From Lewinellaceae bacterium (GTDB taxonomy: Bacteria; Bacteroidota; Bacteroidia; Chitinophagales; Saprospiraceae): 64,000 bases of DNA. The notes under the pieces are model-generated. The model saw only the letters and a list, made by a program, of their open reading frames with translations, did not search any database and was not told where the DNA came from. Positions 1-9,538 of the stretch are shown here, one piece after another. A program made the translations under genes and the position numbers. The stretch is from NCBI GenBank assembly GCA_020636005.1, contig JACJYR010000007.1, forward strand, positions 78,839 to 142,838. The letters run 5' to 3'. Position 1 is the first letter of the stretch, and each line of letters begins with the position of its first letter.

Positions 1-1
1 A

Positions 2-211
2 CTCAAGTTCAAAACCAATATCAATTGTGGCGGCTGTGTTGCCAAGGTCACACCTTTCCTGAACGAAGAAGAAGGCATCTGCCACTGGGATGTGGACACT
101 GCCTCGGCAGAAAAAACGCTGACCGTGAAGGTGGACGGTATTTTACCGGAGGAAGTAAGTGCCATCGTGAAAGAGGCGGGGTTCAGAGCCGAGGAGATAC
201 CAGCGAAGTAA
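2..211 (+). CDS. HMA (heavy-metal-associated) domain protein, 3' part
   Basis: The reading frame is open from the left edge of the window to a TAA at 209-211 and gives about 69 residues, so the N-terminus lies outside. Near the visible start is NINCGGCVAKVTPFL, a CxxC metal-binding loop in the context typical of HMA domains (small copper chaperones and N-terminal domains of P-type ATPases). It is followed by a beta-alpha-beta pattern ending in VKEAGFRAEEI, which matches the last strand and helix of the fold. The likely role is cytosolic binding and delivery of soft metal ions such as Cu(I), which fits the two metal-efflux operons and the arsenic operon nearby. It could be a free-standing chaperone or the tail of something longer; the upstream sequence would decide. 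Confidence 0.75.
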   Translation, partial: LKFKTNINCGGCVAKVTPFLNEEEGICHWDVDTASAEKTLTVKVDGILPEEVSAIVKEAGFRAEEIPAK

Positions 212-376
212 AGTGTCGAAAGGATTTTTATGAAAGCCGTTTACCTCCGTCACATGGGGTAACGGCTTGTTTTTTACTTGTTCCTTGCTGGAAAAGTGAC
301 TCAAATAGCTATTTTTGTCATAGAATAGTTTTTTTCCACGAACATTCAATGTAAATGACCAGAACACTACTTCTAA

Positions 377-544
377 TATGTATTGGACATGTTGGGCAGA
401 CAGGTCAGCCAAAAAACAGTCCGTCTGGAATACGGGCTAAACCACTTCTCCCTACCGCTCGACCCGCAGCTTCCTGCCGGGGTTTATCAAGTGGTGATGT
501 ATGAGACGGATAGGGTAGGGATAGCTAAGTTTGTGAAGCAGTAG
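377..544 (+). pseudogene. Remnant of a T9SS C-terminal sorting domain
   Basis: A short open frame begins just after an in-frame TAA (374-376) and ends with TAG at 542-544. It reads YVLDMLGRQV, then LPAGVYQVVMYETDR, then AKFVKQ. This is the typical final 50-60 residues of proteins exported by the type IX secretion system (strand, LGR turn, LxxGxY, then a basic end). No start codon, signal peptide or cargo domain precedes it, so it is best read as the 3' scar of a deleted secreted-protein gene. The rest of 212-660 holds no recognisable gene. Confidence 0.55.
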
Positions 545-660
545 GGGGGAGGCTGCAGATATTGTGAAAACTGGAGTTCACATCCAATTATTAATCTGGT
601 CATCCGAGACGAATCCATATTTCGTTACCAGTCAATCTGTTCAAGAAAAGCCTACTTTTT

Positions 661-1788
661 TTATTTTGTTTGTATATCTCTCTTACCAGGCAGATAATAT
701 TTGTCCCTGAGCCATAAGGCTACGTTTACCAAAACAATCAGAGCGGGAACTTCTACCAACGGGCCAATGACACCAGCAAATGCCTGCCCACTATTGATGC
801 CAAAGACACCAATGGCTACGGCAATTGCCAACTCAAAATTATTGCCCGCCGCCGTGAAGGAAATGGAGGCATTCTTTGAATAGTCTGCCCCAAGCGATTT
901 GCTCAGAAAGAAACTCACCAAAAACATAATCGCAAAATAAATAAGTAATGGAACAGCGATTATCAGCACATCCATCGGTATTTCAACAATCAGTTCACCC
1001 TTGAGTGAGAACATGACAACGATGGTGAAAAGCAAGGCAATCAAGGTTATTGGCGAGATGGTCGGGATGAATTTTTTAGTGTACCATTCCTCACCTTTCA
1101 GTCTGACCAAAATAAGCCTGCTCAGTATTCCCGCCACAAAAGGAATCCCCAAATAAATTGCCACACTCTCCGCAATGGTCGCAATGGAAACATCCACAAT
1201 TGCACCTTCAAAACCCAAAAGGGGCGGTAGTTTTGTGATAAAAATCCAAGCATAAAAACTATATGCAAATACCTGAAAAATGCTGTTAAGGGCTACCAGT
1301 CCTGCCCCATATTCACTACTCCCTTCTGCAAGGTCATTCCACACCAAAACCATAGCAATACATCTTGCCAACCCAATGAGAATCAGACCTACCATGTATT
1401 CGGGATGCCCCTGCAAAAAAATGATGGCTAAAACAAACATTAATATTGGTCCGATTATCCAGTTTAGGATAAGTGAAATGGATAATATTTTGGTGTTTTT
1501 AAAAACTTCAGGAAGGAGGCTGTAATTTACCTTTGCCAAAGGTGGGTACATCATCAGAATCAATCCTAATGCAATAGGAATGTTTGTCATGCCAACACTG
1601 TAAGAATCTATCAGGCTGGAGAAAGAAGGGAAAAAATATCCTAAGCCCACGCCTACCGCCATTGCAAGGAAAATCCATAGCGTTAGGTAACTATCAAGGA
1701 AAGAAAGTTTTTTCTTTCCTGACTCAGGGGCACATTCACCATTATTTATTTTGAGATTTTCGGTTTGCTGCTTCATCTGTGAATCCAT
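661..1788 (-). CDS. acr3: ACR3-family arsenite efflux permease
   Basis: A 375-residue membrane protein with about ten hydrophobic segments. It carries ACR3 hallmarks: the GLARCIAMVLVWNDLA segment with the conserved cysteine in a transmembrane helix, and the late TAAGNNFELAIAVAIG / GPLVEVPALIVLV region. ACR3 proteins of the BART superfamily export arsenite, and some export antimonite, across the inner membrane using the proton gradient. It is the last gene of a minus-strand ars operon, six bases after the stop of the arsenate-reductase-like gene and downstream of arsR. Its length is usual for the family. The assignment is firm; the exact metalloid range is not visible from the sequence. Confidence 0.95.
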   Translation of the reverse strand: MDSQMKQQTENLKINNGECAPESGKKKLSFLDSYLTLWIFLAMAVGVGLGYFFPSFSSLIDSYSVGMTNIPIALGLILMMYPPLAKVNYSLLPEVFKNTKILSISLILNWIIGPILMFVLAIIFLQGHPEYMVGLILIGLARCIAMVLVWNDLAEGSSEYGAGLVALNSIFQVFAYSFYAWIFITKLPPLLGFEGAIVDVSIATIAESVAIYLGIPFVAGILSRLILVRLKGEEWYTKKFIPTISPITLIALLFTIVVMFSLKGELIVEIPMDVLIIAVPLLIYFAIMFLVSFFLSKSLGADYSKNASISFTAAGNNFELAIAVAIGVFGINSGQAFAGVIGPLVEVPALIVLVNVALWLRDKYYLPGKRDIQTK

Positions 1789-1794
1789 GTTTTG

Positions 1795-2475
1795 TCAATT
1801 GTTTGCGGATGGGGCTTTGGCTTTTTCCATACCAACAACCAGTCTGTTTTTTGCATGTTTGACGGCATAGAACATTTCACGGGCAATCTGCCTGCACCGT
1901 TCATCGTATGCTATTTCTTCCGATGGTGTTCCATCAAAATTTTTCGGGTCTTCGTATGGTATGGAAAACCTTGCATCTGCGCCAGGTACAAACGGGCATG
2001 ATGCATCAGCCTCAGAACAAACCATTACGGCAGCAAACCCTGACGTGGGATTGTTGCGGTGGTCATACTTTTTGGAGAACATCAATATATGTGGATAGTC
2101 TGCACCCAAAGAAGCTTCATAAACTGGATTGTCGCTACTTCCGTTCTTGTCAAACTTGAACCCTGCTTTTTTTAGGGCGGTAACTGCCCTGGGGTTGAAC
2201 GCTGTAGCCTCAGTCCCACCTGAGGCAGTCAGTAAATCGTCAATGCCATAGTAACCGGCAGCGGCTTCGAGCCAAAGCTGTCCCATGTGGCTGCGGCGGG
2301 AGTTGTGGGTACAAATGACAGTAATGCTCGGCTTTCCCCCAGCTTTCTTTTTTTCATAAATGAAATCTCCCAACTCATCAAGTTGTTCTTTTCGTGCTTC
2401 GGGTATCTGGTCAACCTCTCCTTCGAGAGTAGAACAGTACGCCATGAGTTTTTCGTAGAATTTAGGCTTTCCCAT
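1795..2475 (-). CDS. Low-molecular-weight phosphatase-type arsenate reductase (ArsC-like)
   Basis: 226 residues. The catalytic P-loop CTHNSRRSHMGQ (CX5R followed by S) near residue 55 is that of low-molecular-weight protein tyrosine phosphatases and the arsenate reductases derived from them. Further cysteines (VCSEADASCPF) could take part in the reductase thiol cascade. Bacteroidota proteins of this type carry an extended C-terminal half, as here (DPKNFDGTPSEEIAYDERCRQIAREM). The position between arsR and ACR3 argues that it reduces arsenate to arsenite for export rather than acting on tyrosine phosphate. The reductant (thioredoxin or another thiol) cannot be read from the sequence. Confidence 0.85.
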   Translation of the reverse strand: MGKPKFYEKLMAYCSTLEGEVDQIPEARKEQLDELGDFIYEKKKAGGKPSITVICTHNSRRSHMGQLWLEAAAGYYGIDDLLTASGGTEATAFNPRAVTALKKAGFKFDKNGSSDNPVYEASLGADYPHILMFSKKYDHRNNPTSGFAAVMVCSEADASCPFVPGADARFSIPYEDPKNFDGTPSEEIAYDERCRQIAREMFYAVKHAKNRLVVGMEKAKAPSANN

Positions 2476-2603
2476 CGGTTAAAAATTTAGAAGTGACATA
2501 GAAAACAGGAAAACGAAACTGATTTTCAATGTTTTCATAATACTTACAGATTGATAAATGATTTGTTTATTGCAATAATAGAATGATAATGGCCAAAAAA
2601 ACT

Positions 2604-2933
2604 CTAACAACAATCCTGGTCTCTCACCATCGTGTCGAATAGTCCGTTTATCATTGCCTGCACTTCTTTCCACCTTTCCGCATCAATACAGTAGTTGACC
2701 CTGTTCCCCTCAATCTCCCCCTTGATGATACCAATAGATTTGAGTTCTTTTAGGTGACGTGAAATAGTGGGCTGAGCCAATGGTATTTCATCAACGATTT
2801 CCCCACCGATACATTCATTCACTTTCAATAAATGCTGTAAGATGGCAATACGGGCAGGGTGTGCCAACGCCTTGGCAATGGCGGCCAGCTTGTTCTGGGT
2901 TTGGGTAAAATTTTCTGATTTAGTCAATCCCAT
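2604..2933 (-). CDS. arsR: ArsR-family metalloid-responsive repressor
   Basis: 109 residues from the MGLTKSENF start. A start 12 bases further upstream is possible, but family members typically begin MGxTK. It has a winged helix-turn-helix with the ArsR pattern ALAHPARIAILQHL and PTISRHLKELKSIGIIKG. The classical ELCVCDL metal site in the recognition helix is absent. Cysteines instead occur at NECIGG and as a C-terminal DQDCC, so As(III) may be bound by a non-canonical cysteine set. It is first in the minus-strand ars operon (arsR, reductase, ACR3) and probably represses it. A perfect 7-bp inverted repeat lies immediately upstream at 2940-2954. Confidence 0.92.
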   Translation of the reverse strand: MGLTKSENFTQTQNKLAAIAKALAHPARIAILQHLLKVNECIGGEIVDEIPLAQPTISRHLKELKSIGIIKGEIEGNRVNYCIDAERWKEVQAMINGLFDTMVRDQDCC

Positions 2934-2939
2934 AGGGTA

Positions 2940-2954
2940 AATCATTTAATGATT
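2940..2954. promoter_or_regulatory. Palindrome upstream of arsR, candidate ArsR operator
   Basis: AATCATTTAATGATT is a perfect inverted repeat (AATCATT / AATGATT around a single T). It sits six bases upstream of the preferred arsR start and overlaps the alternative ATG. ArsR/SmtB repressors bind short AT-rich dyads over their own promoters, so autoregulation is the natural reading. That is inferred from position and symmetry only. Confidence 0.5.
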
Positions 2955-3090
2955 GCAATATTACGATAAACATTGTTCTCTGCAAATAATATGCGTTCAA
3001 TTTTAATCCTACAAATTACTTTTTGTAGCTGCTGCTCCACTCAGTAAGTTCTCAGCATAACACATTTTTTATCATTACCTTTGCCGCTCG

Positions 3091-3432
3091 ATGAAAATAA
3101 CCATCCACCTATTCACCGTCTATATGTTCGTCCTGGCGCTCGTGCCCTGCGGCGACGGAGGTGGTGGTATCGTGGAAATTGCCAACCATTTTTTTGGCAT
3201 CGAACACCAGGATGCTTCTGACCATGAGCAGCATTCCAATACCTGCAACGACGACCTTTGCTCGCCTTTCTGCGTTTGCAGTTGCTGTTCGTCGGTACTG
3301 GATGCCCCGGCCAAGCTGCCTTTTCTGGTCAGGCCGCTGGCCTCCATTCCTGACACGAAGCCTTCCTTCGTTCCAAATTTCATCCATTCCTCTTTTCCAG
3401 CCTTCATCTGGCAGCCGCCCCGGTTTTGTTGA
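3091..3432 (+). CDS. DUF6660-like Cys/His-rich small exported protein
   Basis: 113 residues: an N-terminal hydrophobic signal-like stretch (MKITIHLFTVYMFVLALVPC), then an acidic and histidine-rich middle (HQDASDHEQHSN), then a dense cysteine cluster (CNDDLCSPFCVCSCC), and a hydrophobic/aromatic tail. This layout matches small proteins placed directly upstream of CusA/CzcA-type RND pumps in Bacteroidota, annotated as DUF6660. A metal-binding or metal-sensing role in the envelope is plausible from residue content and position but is not proven. It lies 70 bases upstream of the CusA-TolC reading frame and is probably the first gene of that operon. Confidence 0.7.
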   Translation: MKITIHLFTVYMFVLALVPCGDGGGGIVEIANHFFGIEHQDASDHEQHSNTCNDDLCSPFCVCSCCSSVLDAPAKLPFLVRPLASIPDTKPSFVPNFIHSSFPAFIWQPPRFC

Positions 3433-3502
3433 ACCCTTTTTAGCAGGACACCCACGCCTGCACCTCTCGCATTTACAGGTTTAACAAAACATTAATTTCA
3501 AT

Positions 3503-6500
3503 ATGTTTGATAAGATAATCGCTTATTCGATTCAGAATAAGTTCGTGGTAGGGCTATTGGTAGTGGCCCTTATCGTGTGGGGGTATTCTCCCTGCGCCAA
3601 CTGCCCATTGATGCCGTGCCCGACATCACCAACAACCAGGTACAGGTCATCACCATTTCCCCGACCCTGGCCACCCAGGAAGTGGAGCAGTTCATCACCA
3701 CCCCGATTGAACTGTCCCTGCAAAATATCCAGCAACTGGTCGAGATACGCTCCATTTCCCGCTTCGGGCTGTCCGTCGTGACGGTCGTTTTGAGGAAAAA
3801 ATGGATGTCTATCTGGCCCGGCAACTGGTCGGGGAATACCTGAAAGAAGCTGAAAGCAATATCCCCGCCGGACTGGGCACGCCCGAAATGGCCCCTATTT
3901 CCACCGGGCTGGGAGAGATTTACCAGTACGTCGTCCGCCCCGAAGAAGGGTACGAGGATAAATTTACCCCGACCGATTTGCGCACCATCCAGGACTGGAT
4001 TGTGAGACGCCAGCTATCCGGCATCGAGGGCGTGGTCGAGGTCAACACGATGGGCGGTTTTTGAAACAGTACGAAGTGGCCGTGAAACCCAACCTGCTCA
4101 AATCCATCGGCATCAGCATCACCGATGTGTTCGATGCATTGGAAAACAGCAACGAAAACACGGGCGGGGCCTACATCGAGAAGAACCCGAGCACCTACTA
4201 CATCCGCACCAACGGCATCGCCAAAACGCTGGCCGATATTGAGAACATCGTGGTGGACGTGCGCAACGGCAGGCCCATTTTGATAAAAGACGTGGCCACT
4301 GTCCAGTTTGGCAAAGCCCCCCGCTACGGCGCTTTGACCCGTGACGGCGAAGAAGCCGTGGGCGGCAGGGTAATGATGCTCAAAGGCGCTAACTCCGCAG
4401 CCGTCACCGACCGGGTGAAGGAGCGGGTGGTACAAATCCAGAAATCGCTGCCGGAAGGCGTGGTCATCGAGCCTTACCTGGTGCGGGACAAACTCGTGTC
4501 CACCGCCATCGGCACCGTGAAAACCAACCTGATAGAGGGTGGCCTGATAGTCATTTTCATCCTCGTGCTGATGCTGGGCAACTGGCGGGCGGGGCTGATT
4601 GTGGCCTCAGTCATCCCGCTGTCCATGCTGTTTGCCGTTTCGATGATGAACGTGCTGGGCATTTCTGCCAACCTGATGAGCCTGGGGGCGATAGATTTCG
4701 GGCTGATAGTGGACGGGGCGGTCATCATCGTGGAGGCGATTGTCCACCGGTTGCAGGTGGGCTTTGCGGGGCAAAAACTGACCGCCGCCCAGATGGATAA
4801 GGAGGTCCAGACCGCCTCCATCAAAATCAGGAGTTCGGCCGCCTTCGGCGAAATCATCATCCTGATGGTCTATATCCCCATCCTGGCGCTGGTGGGCATC
4901 GAGGGCAAAATGTTCAAGCCCATGGCGGAGACCGTCATGCTGGCCATCGGCGGGGCTTTGGTGCTGTCGCTTACCTACGTGCCGATGATGTCCGCCCTGT
5001 TTTTGAACAAAAAAATAAGCGACAAAAAGACCATTGCCGACCGCATCATCGCCTTCAACCAAAGGCTGTACACCCCAGTGCTACGGCTTGCGCTGCGCTT
5101 CAAGGCCGCATTCGTGCTGGCCACGGTGGCATTGTTCGCCATCAGCCTGTTCGTTTTCAGCCGGATGGGGGGCGAGTTCATCCCCACTTTGGAGGAGGGC
5201 GACCTGGCCATGCAGCAAATCCTGCCGCCCGGCACCTCGCTGTCGCAGGGCATCGAAATGTCCAAAATGATACAGAAAAAACTGATGGCCGAGTTTCCCG
5301 AAATCGAGGACATCGTTACCAACATCGGCGCAGCAGAGATACCCACCGACCCCATGCCCGTTGAAATCGGGGATTATGTGATTGTGATGAAACCCAAAGA
5401 TGAATGGACTTCCGCCTCCACCCGGCAGGAGATGTTTGAAAAAATAGAGGAATCGCTGAGCGTCATCCCCGGCGTGGGGTACGAGTTTTCGCAGCCCATC
5501 CAGCTCCGTTTCAACGAGTTGATGACAGGCTCCAAAGCGGACATAGCCATCAAGCTGTACGGGCAGGATTTGGAACTGCTGTACGACAAGGCCAAGGAAG
5601 CCGAAAAGGTCATCAACAAAATAGATGGGGTGGGCACGGTCAATGTCGAGCAGACCATTGGCATGCCGCAAATCATCATCAATTTCAAGTACGACAAAAT
5701 GGCGCAGTACGGCCTGCAGGTGAAAGAGGTCAACCAAGTGGTCAGGGCCGCCTTCGCCGGGGAAAGCGCCGGGATAGTTTACGAAGGCGAAAGGCGCTTC
5801 GATTTGGTGGTGCGCCTCGACGAAAGCTACCGCCAGGACCTTGACAATGTGCAGAACCTGTACATCACGCTGGACAACGGCACACAGGTGCCATTGCAGG
5901 CGGTCGCCGATGTGGAACTGATTGACGCCCCCATGCAGATTTCACGGGAAAACACCAACCGCCGCATCGTCGTCGGCGTGAACGTGGGGGATACCGATGT
6001 CGAAACGTTGGTGGAAAAATCCAGGCGGCGCTCGATGCCGAAATTGATTTGCCATCGGGCTATTACTTCACCTACGGCGGCCAGTTTGAAAACCTCAAAG
6101 CCGCCAATGCCCGCCTGATGATAGCGGTGCCGATTGCGCTGGCGCTCATTTTCATCCTGCTCTTTTCACCTTCGGCTCCCTGTCGCAGGCCGCCCTCATT
6201 TTCACCGCCATCCCCCTTTCCGCCATCGGCGGCATCTGGGCGCTGGAACTCCGGGGCATGCCTTTCAGCATTTCGGCGGGCATCGGATTTATCGCCCTGT
6301 TCGGGGTGGCGGTGCTGAACGGCATCGTGCTGATTGGTTATTTCAACCAATTGAAAGAGGAAGGAATGACCGATATCCGGGAGCGCATCATCAGGGGGAC
6401 GAGCGTCCGGTTGCGGCCCGTCCTGATGACAGCCTCGGTGGCCTCGCTGGGCTTTTTGCCTATGGCGCTTTCCAACTCCGGTGGGGCGGAAGTGCAGCGG

Positions 6501-7808
6501 CCGCTGGCTACCGTCGTGATTGGCGGGCTGATAACTGCGACCTTCTTGACACTGGTCGTCCTGCCGATTCTGTACAGTTGGCTGTCCAAATGGAAAGAGG
6601 AAAAAAGCAGGGCATCGCTGCCCCCGGCCGGGGCAATGGTTTTGCTGCCGCTACTGTTCTTCGGCTTGCAGGCCCAGGCCCAGCAAAGGCCCATCACGGC
6701 TGACGAAGCGGTGCAAACGGCGCTGGCCAACCACCCTTCCGTCCGGGCCGCCAACCTGCAAATCCAGACCAGCCAGGCCCTGCAAAACCTGCCGTACAGC
6801 CCGGGGACGACGGAAATCAACTACCAGGGCGACGGGCTGTTCCGGGAAAACGGGCAGCGGGTCAACCAGGTAGGTTTTCTGCAAAACCTGCCCAACCCGG
6901 CGGTCAACAAAGCCCACAATGCGCTCCAGGACGAGGTGGTGAAATCGAACACCCTGCAAAAGTCGCTGACCGAAAGCGAACTGCGCCTCCAGGTGCGGCA
7001 GGTTTATTTCGACCTCCAGCAAAAAATGGAACTGAGGGCGCTTTACCAACGGCTTGCCCGTACTTATTCCGGCTATTTTGAAATAGCAAAAAAACGGGTG
7101 GACGTGGGCGCCACCAATGCCATCGAGACGCTCACCATCCAGTCGGCCATGAACGAGTACAGGCTGTTGGAGCGGCAGGCCGGCATGGAAATATCCACCC
7201 TGGAGCAGCAGCTCAAGGTGCTGCTGAACACGGACGAAAACGTGACCGCCACCGATAGTTTGCAGATGCTCCCTTACGCCCCGCAAGCTGACATCAACAC
7301 CTTGCGGGTACAGTTGGCACAACAGGAAGTGGAGGTGGAACAAGCCCTCGTGCCGGTGATTAAATCGGGCATGAAACCCAGTTTCAACATCGGCTATGCC
7401 GCCCAGAACTACTTCGACGGCGGGTGGCTGTACGGGGCACAGGCAGGGGTGCAGGTCCCTTTGTTCAACAAGCCGGTAAAAAAACGGCTGGAAGCCCAAC
7501 AATTGCAGGTGGAAGCGGCCAACGCCCGCTACGAAGCCGAACGGCTGGGCGCCGGGCGGCAGTTGCTCTCCGTTGACAATTCCATCCGGCTCTATGCGGA
7601 AGGGGCCAATTATTACCGGGAACAGCTTTCGACCATCAACCCGGAAATCGAGCGGATATCCGAACTGAACTACCAGGCGGGTGAAATATCCTACCTCGAA
7701 CTGCTCAACACCCTGAAACTGCTGGCCAGCAACAACAAGGGCTACTGGGAACAGGTGCTGGCGCACAACCAGTCCGTTGCGCTTTATCAATTTCTTTCAA
7801 ATCAATAA
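3503..7808 (+). pseudogene. CusA/CzcA heavy-metal RND pump fused to TolC, broken by five frameshifts
   Basis: Read across five -1 frameshifts, this is one protein of about 1,435 residues. The inner-membrane RND pump begins MFDKIIAYSIQNKF and contains IDFGLIVDGAVIIVE in TM4, close to the HME1 divalent-metal signature. It is continuous with a C-terminal TolC-type outer-membrane channel starting near FGLQAQAQQRPITADEAV. CusA-TolC fusions are a known Bacteroidota arrangement. Each shift is explained by one missing base in a homopolymer: G-run 3579-3583, T-run 3788-3791, T-run 4058-4062, A-run 6015-6019 and T-run 6163-6166. Every segment between them reads as well-conserved RND protein. The pattern suggests local sequencing errors or very recent inactivation. 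The gene heads an operon with CusB and a PII-like protein. Confidence 0.88.
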
Positions 7809-7822
7809 AATCATTTTTCAAG

Positions 7823-9043
7823 ATGAAAATCATAAATAATTCAATCCTGTCAATATTGTCCATAACGGCCCTGCTGCTGCTCTTTTCCTGCGGCGGCGGG
7901 CACACCGACGGCGACGGCCACAATCACGGCGATGAAGCGGAAGCAGGGGCACACGCCGGGGAAGAGGAGCATCAGGAAGGGGAAATCCACCTCACGCCGG
8001 AACAGATAAAAACCATGAACATCCAGTTCGGCGGCGTTTCACAAATCAAAATCAACGGCTTCGTGAGCGCAACGGGGACGTTGGGCCTGCCCCCGAATGC
8101 CCTGACTTCCGTGAGCGCAAAAGCAAGCGGTTTCATCAAAGACAGCAAAAAGTACGTGGAAGGCATGTACGTAAAAAAGGGCGTGGTCATGGCCTATCTG
8201 GAAAACCCGGAGTTCATCCAGCACCAACGGGAATACCTCGAAACGGCCGCCGAACTGACCTACCTGCGCCAGGAACTCGAACGCCAACAGACGCTGGTGG
8301 ATGCCAATGCCGGGGTGAAAAAAAACCTGCAAAAACTGCAATCGGAGGTCGGCGTGAAAACGGCCACCCTGAAAGGGATTGGCAAGCAACTGGCTTACCT
8401 GGGCATCAACGTCTCCGGCCTGTCGCCCGACAACATCGTAGAACGGATTGCCATTCTGGCCCCCATGACAGGCTACATTACTTCCATCAAAATGCACGAC
8501 GGCATGTACGTCGCCCCCGAACTGGAACTCATGGAGATTGTCAACGAAGACCACCTGCACCTCGAACTGGACGTTTTTGAAAAAGACATTGCCCAGGTGA
8601 AGGAAGGGCAGCGAATCAGCTACACCGTCCCGGCCTTGGGCAATACGGTGTACGAGGGCGAAGTGAACATCATTGGCAAGGAGTTCAATACCGCCAACAA
8701 GACCGTCCGCATCCACGGGCACCTGGAAAAGGTGCGCTCCAAATTCATCAAAGACCTGTTCATCGAGGCAAAAATCTGGCTCACCGACCAGACGGTTCAG
8801 GCCGTGCCGGAAAAGGCCATCATCAAGGACGGTGCCTCCTCCTATGTCTATGTGGCAAACGACCAGCAGGGTGGCGATGAGGTGAAATTTGAAAAACTGC
8901 GGGTCGTGCCCGGCGTCACCGACAAAGGTTTCACCTCCGTGAAACTGATTGACCCGGTACCGGACGGGATGAAAATCGTGACCGAGGGGGCTTTTTTCGT
9001 GTATGCCCAGTCGAAGGCTGGGGAATTGAAACACGAGCATTGA
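7823..9043 (+). CDS. CusB/CzcB-type periplasmic adaptor (membrane fusion) lipoprotein
   Basis: 406 residues. The signal peptide ends in a lipobox-like LLFSCGGG, followed by a histidine/acid-rich tract (residues about 24-55, with DGDGHNHGD) that can bind metal ions. The remainder has the adaptor pattern: a lipoyl half-motif (VSAKASGFIKDSKKYVEGMYVKKG), a helical hairpin, the second lipoyl half (APMTGYITSIKMHDGMYV) and beta-barrel/membrane-proximal domains, ending KHEH. It links the inner-membrane RND pump to the TolC channel in the periplasm. It starts 14 bases after the CusA-TolC gene, so the two are cotranscribed. A hairpin after its stop (9052-9083) may reduce read-through into the PII-like gene. 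Confidence 0.92.
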   Translation: MKIINNSILSILSITALLLLFSCGGGHTDGDGHNHGDEAEAGAHAGEEEHQEGEIHLTPEQIKTMNIQFGGVSQIKINGFVSATGTLGLPPNALTSVSAKASGFIKDSKKYVEGMYVKKGVVMAYLENPEFIQHQREYLETAAELTYLRQELERQQTLVDANAGVKKNLQKLQSEVGVKTATLKGIGKQLAYLGINVSGLSPDNIVERIAILAPMTGYITSIKMHDGMYVAPELELMEIVNEDHLHLELDVFEKDIAQVKEGQRISYTVPALGNTVYEGEVNIIGKEFNTANKTVRIHGHLEKVRSKFIKDLFIEAKIWLTDQTVQAVPEKAIIKDGASSYVYVANDQQGGDEVKFEKLRVVPGVTDKGFTSVKLIDPVPDGMKIVTEGAFFVYAQSKAGELKHEH

Positions 9044-9051
9044 CCGAACAT

Positions 9052-9093
9052 CCGGTGGCCGTTCCCACGGGGGCAGCCACCGGGCCTGTTTTT
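9052..9093 (+). terminator. Hairpin with T-run after the CusB gene
   Basis: Arms CCGGTGGC (9052-9059) and GCCACCGG (9076-9083) pair perfectly and are followed within a few bases by a run of T (GCCTGTTTTTC). This is a plausible intrinsic terminator or attenuator between cusB and the PII-like gene. Confidence 0.55.
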
Positions 9094-9115
9094 CATTTTA
9101 AAACGGATAAAAATC

Positions 9116-9454
9116 ATGAAAGAAATAAAAGCATTCATCAAGCCATCACGGGTCACCAATGTGGTGGAAGCCCTCGAAAAAGCAGGCTTCGACAGCCTGA
9201 CCATCTCCAAAGGCGAAGGGACCGGCACCCACGAAAGCCCCGATGCCAGACTCGATTTGGAGTTCTTTTTCACCAACAGCGAAATCATCAAACTGGAACT
9301 GGTCTGCCAGAACGAGGAAGCCCAAAATGCCATCCGGTTGATTTGCGAAAACGCCCGTTCGCCCGAACCGGGGGACGGCATCATTTACCTGACCGAAATC
9401 GAGGATGCCTACCGGATTAAGACGGGGGAATCGCTCAAGCGGTATGATTTGTAA
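9116..9454 (+). CDS. PII-like protein linked to heavy-metal efflux (PII-NG type)
   Basis: 112 residues with the PII ferredoxin-like fold pattern: MKEIKAFIKPSRVTNVVEAL, a central segment in the T-loop position, and PGDGIIYLTEIEDAYRIKTGE at the end, resembling the PII signature GDGKIFVxxVxxAxRIRTGE. The T-loop lacks the canonical uridylylation tyrosine context (GTHESPDARLDLEFFF), so it is unlikely to be a classical nitrogen regulator. A distinct PII subgroup is known to be encoded beside CusABC-type pumps, and this gene follows CusA-TolC and CusB directly. Regulation of the pump by metal or nucleotide binding is inferred. Confidence 0.8.
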   Translation: MKEIKAFIKPSRVTNVVEALEKAGFDSLTISKGEGTGTHESPDARLDLEFFFTNSEIIKLELVCQNEEAQNAIRLICENARSPEPGDGIIYLTEIEDAYRIKTGESLKRYDL

Positions 9455-9538
9455 ATGTAAATGAACCATAAACCACCGGGAGTGAACGGCGGCCTGTCAC
9501 GGGCAGCTTGTCTTTTCCTGAGATTCAATACTATTAAA

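Noticed and set aside
2479..2538. Minus-strand 19-codon frame MKTLKISFVFLFSMSLLNF between the reductase and arsR genes
   Set aside because: It looks like a signal peptide cut short, with no mature part. It may be the remnant of an ars-operon gene but is too short to call.
3503..6318. Programmed frameshifting as the explanation for the broken CusA gene
   Set aside because: Five separate -1 sites, none with a recognisable slippery heptamer plus stimulator, would be needed for one protein. Errors or decay are simpler.
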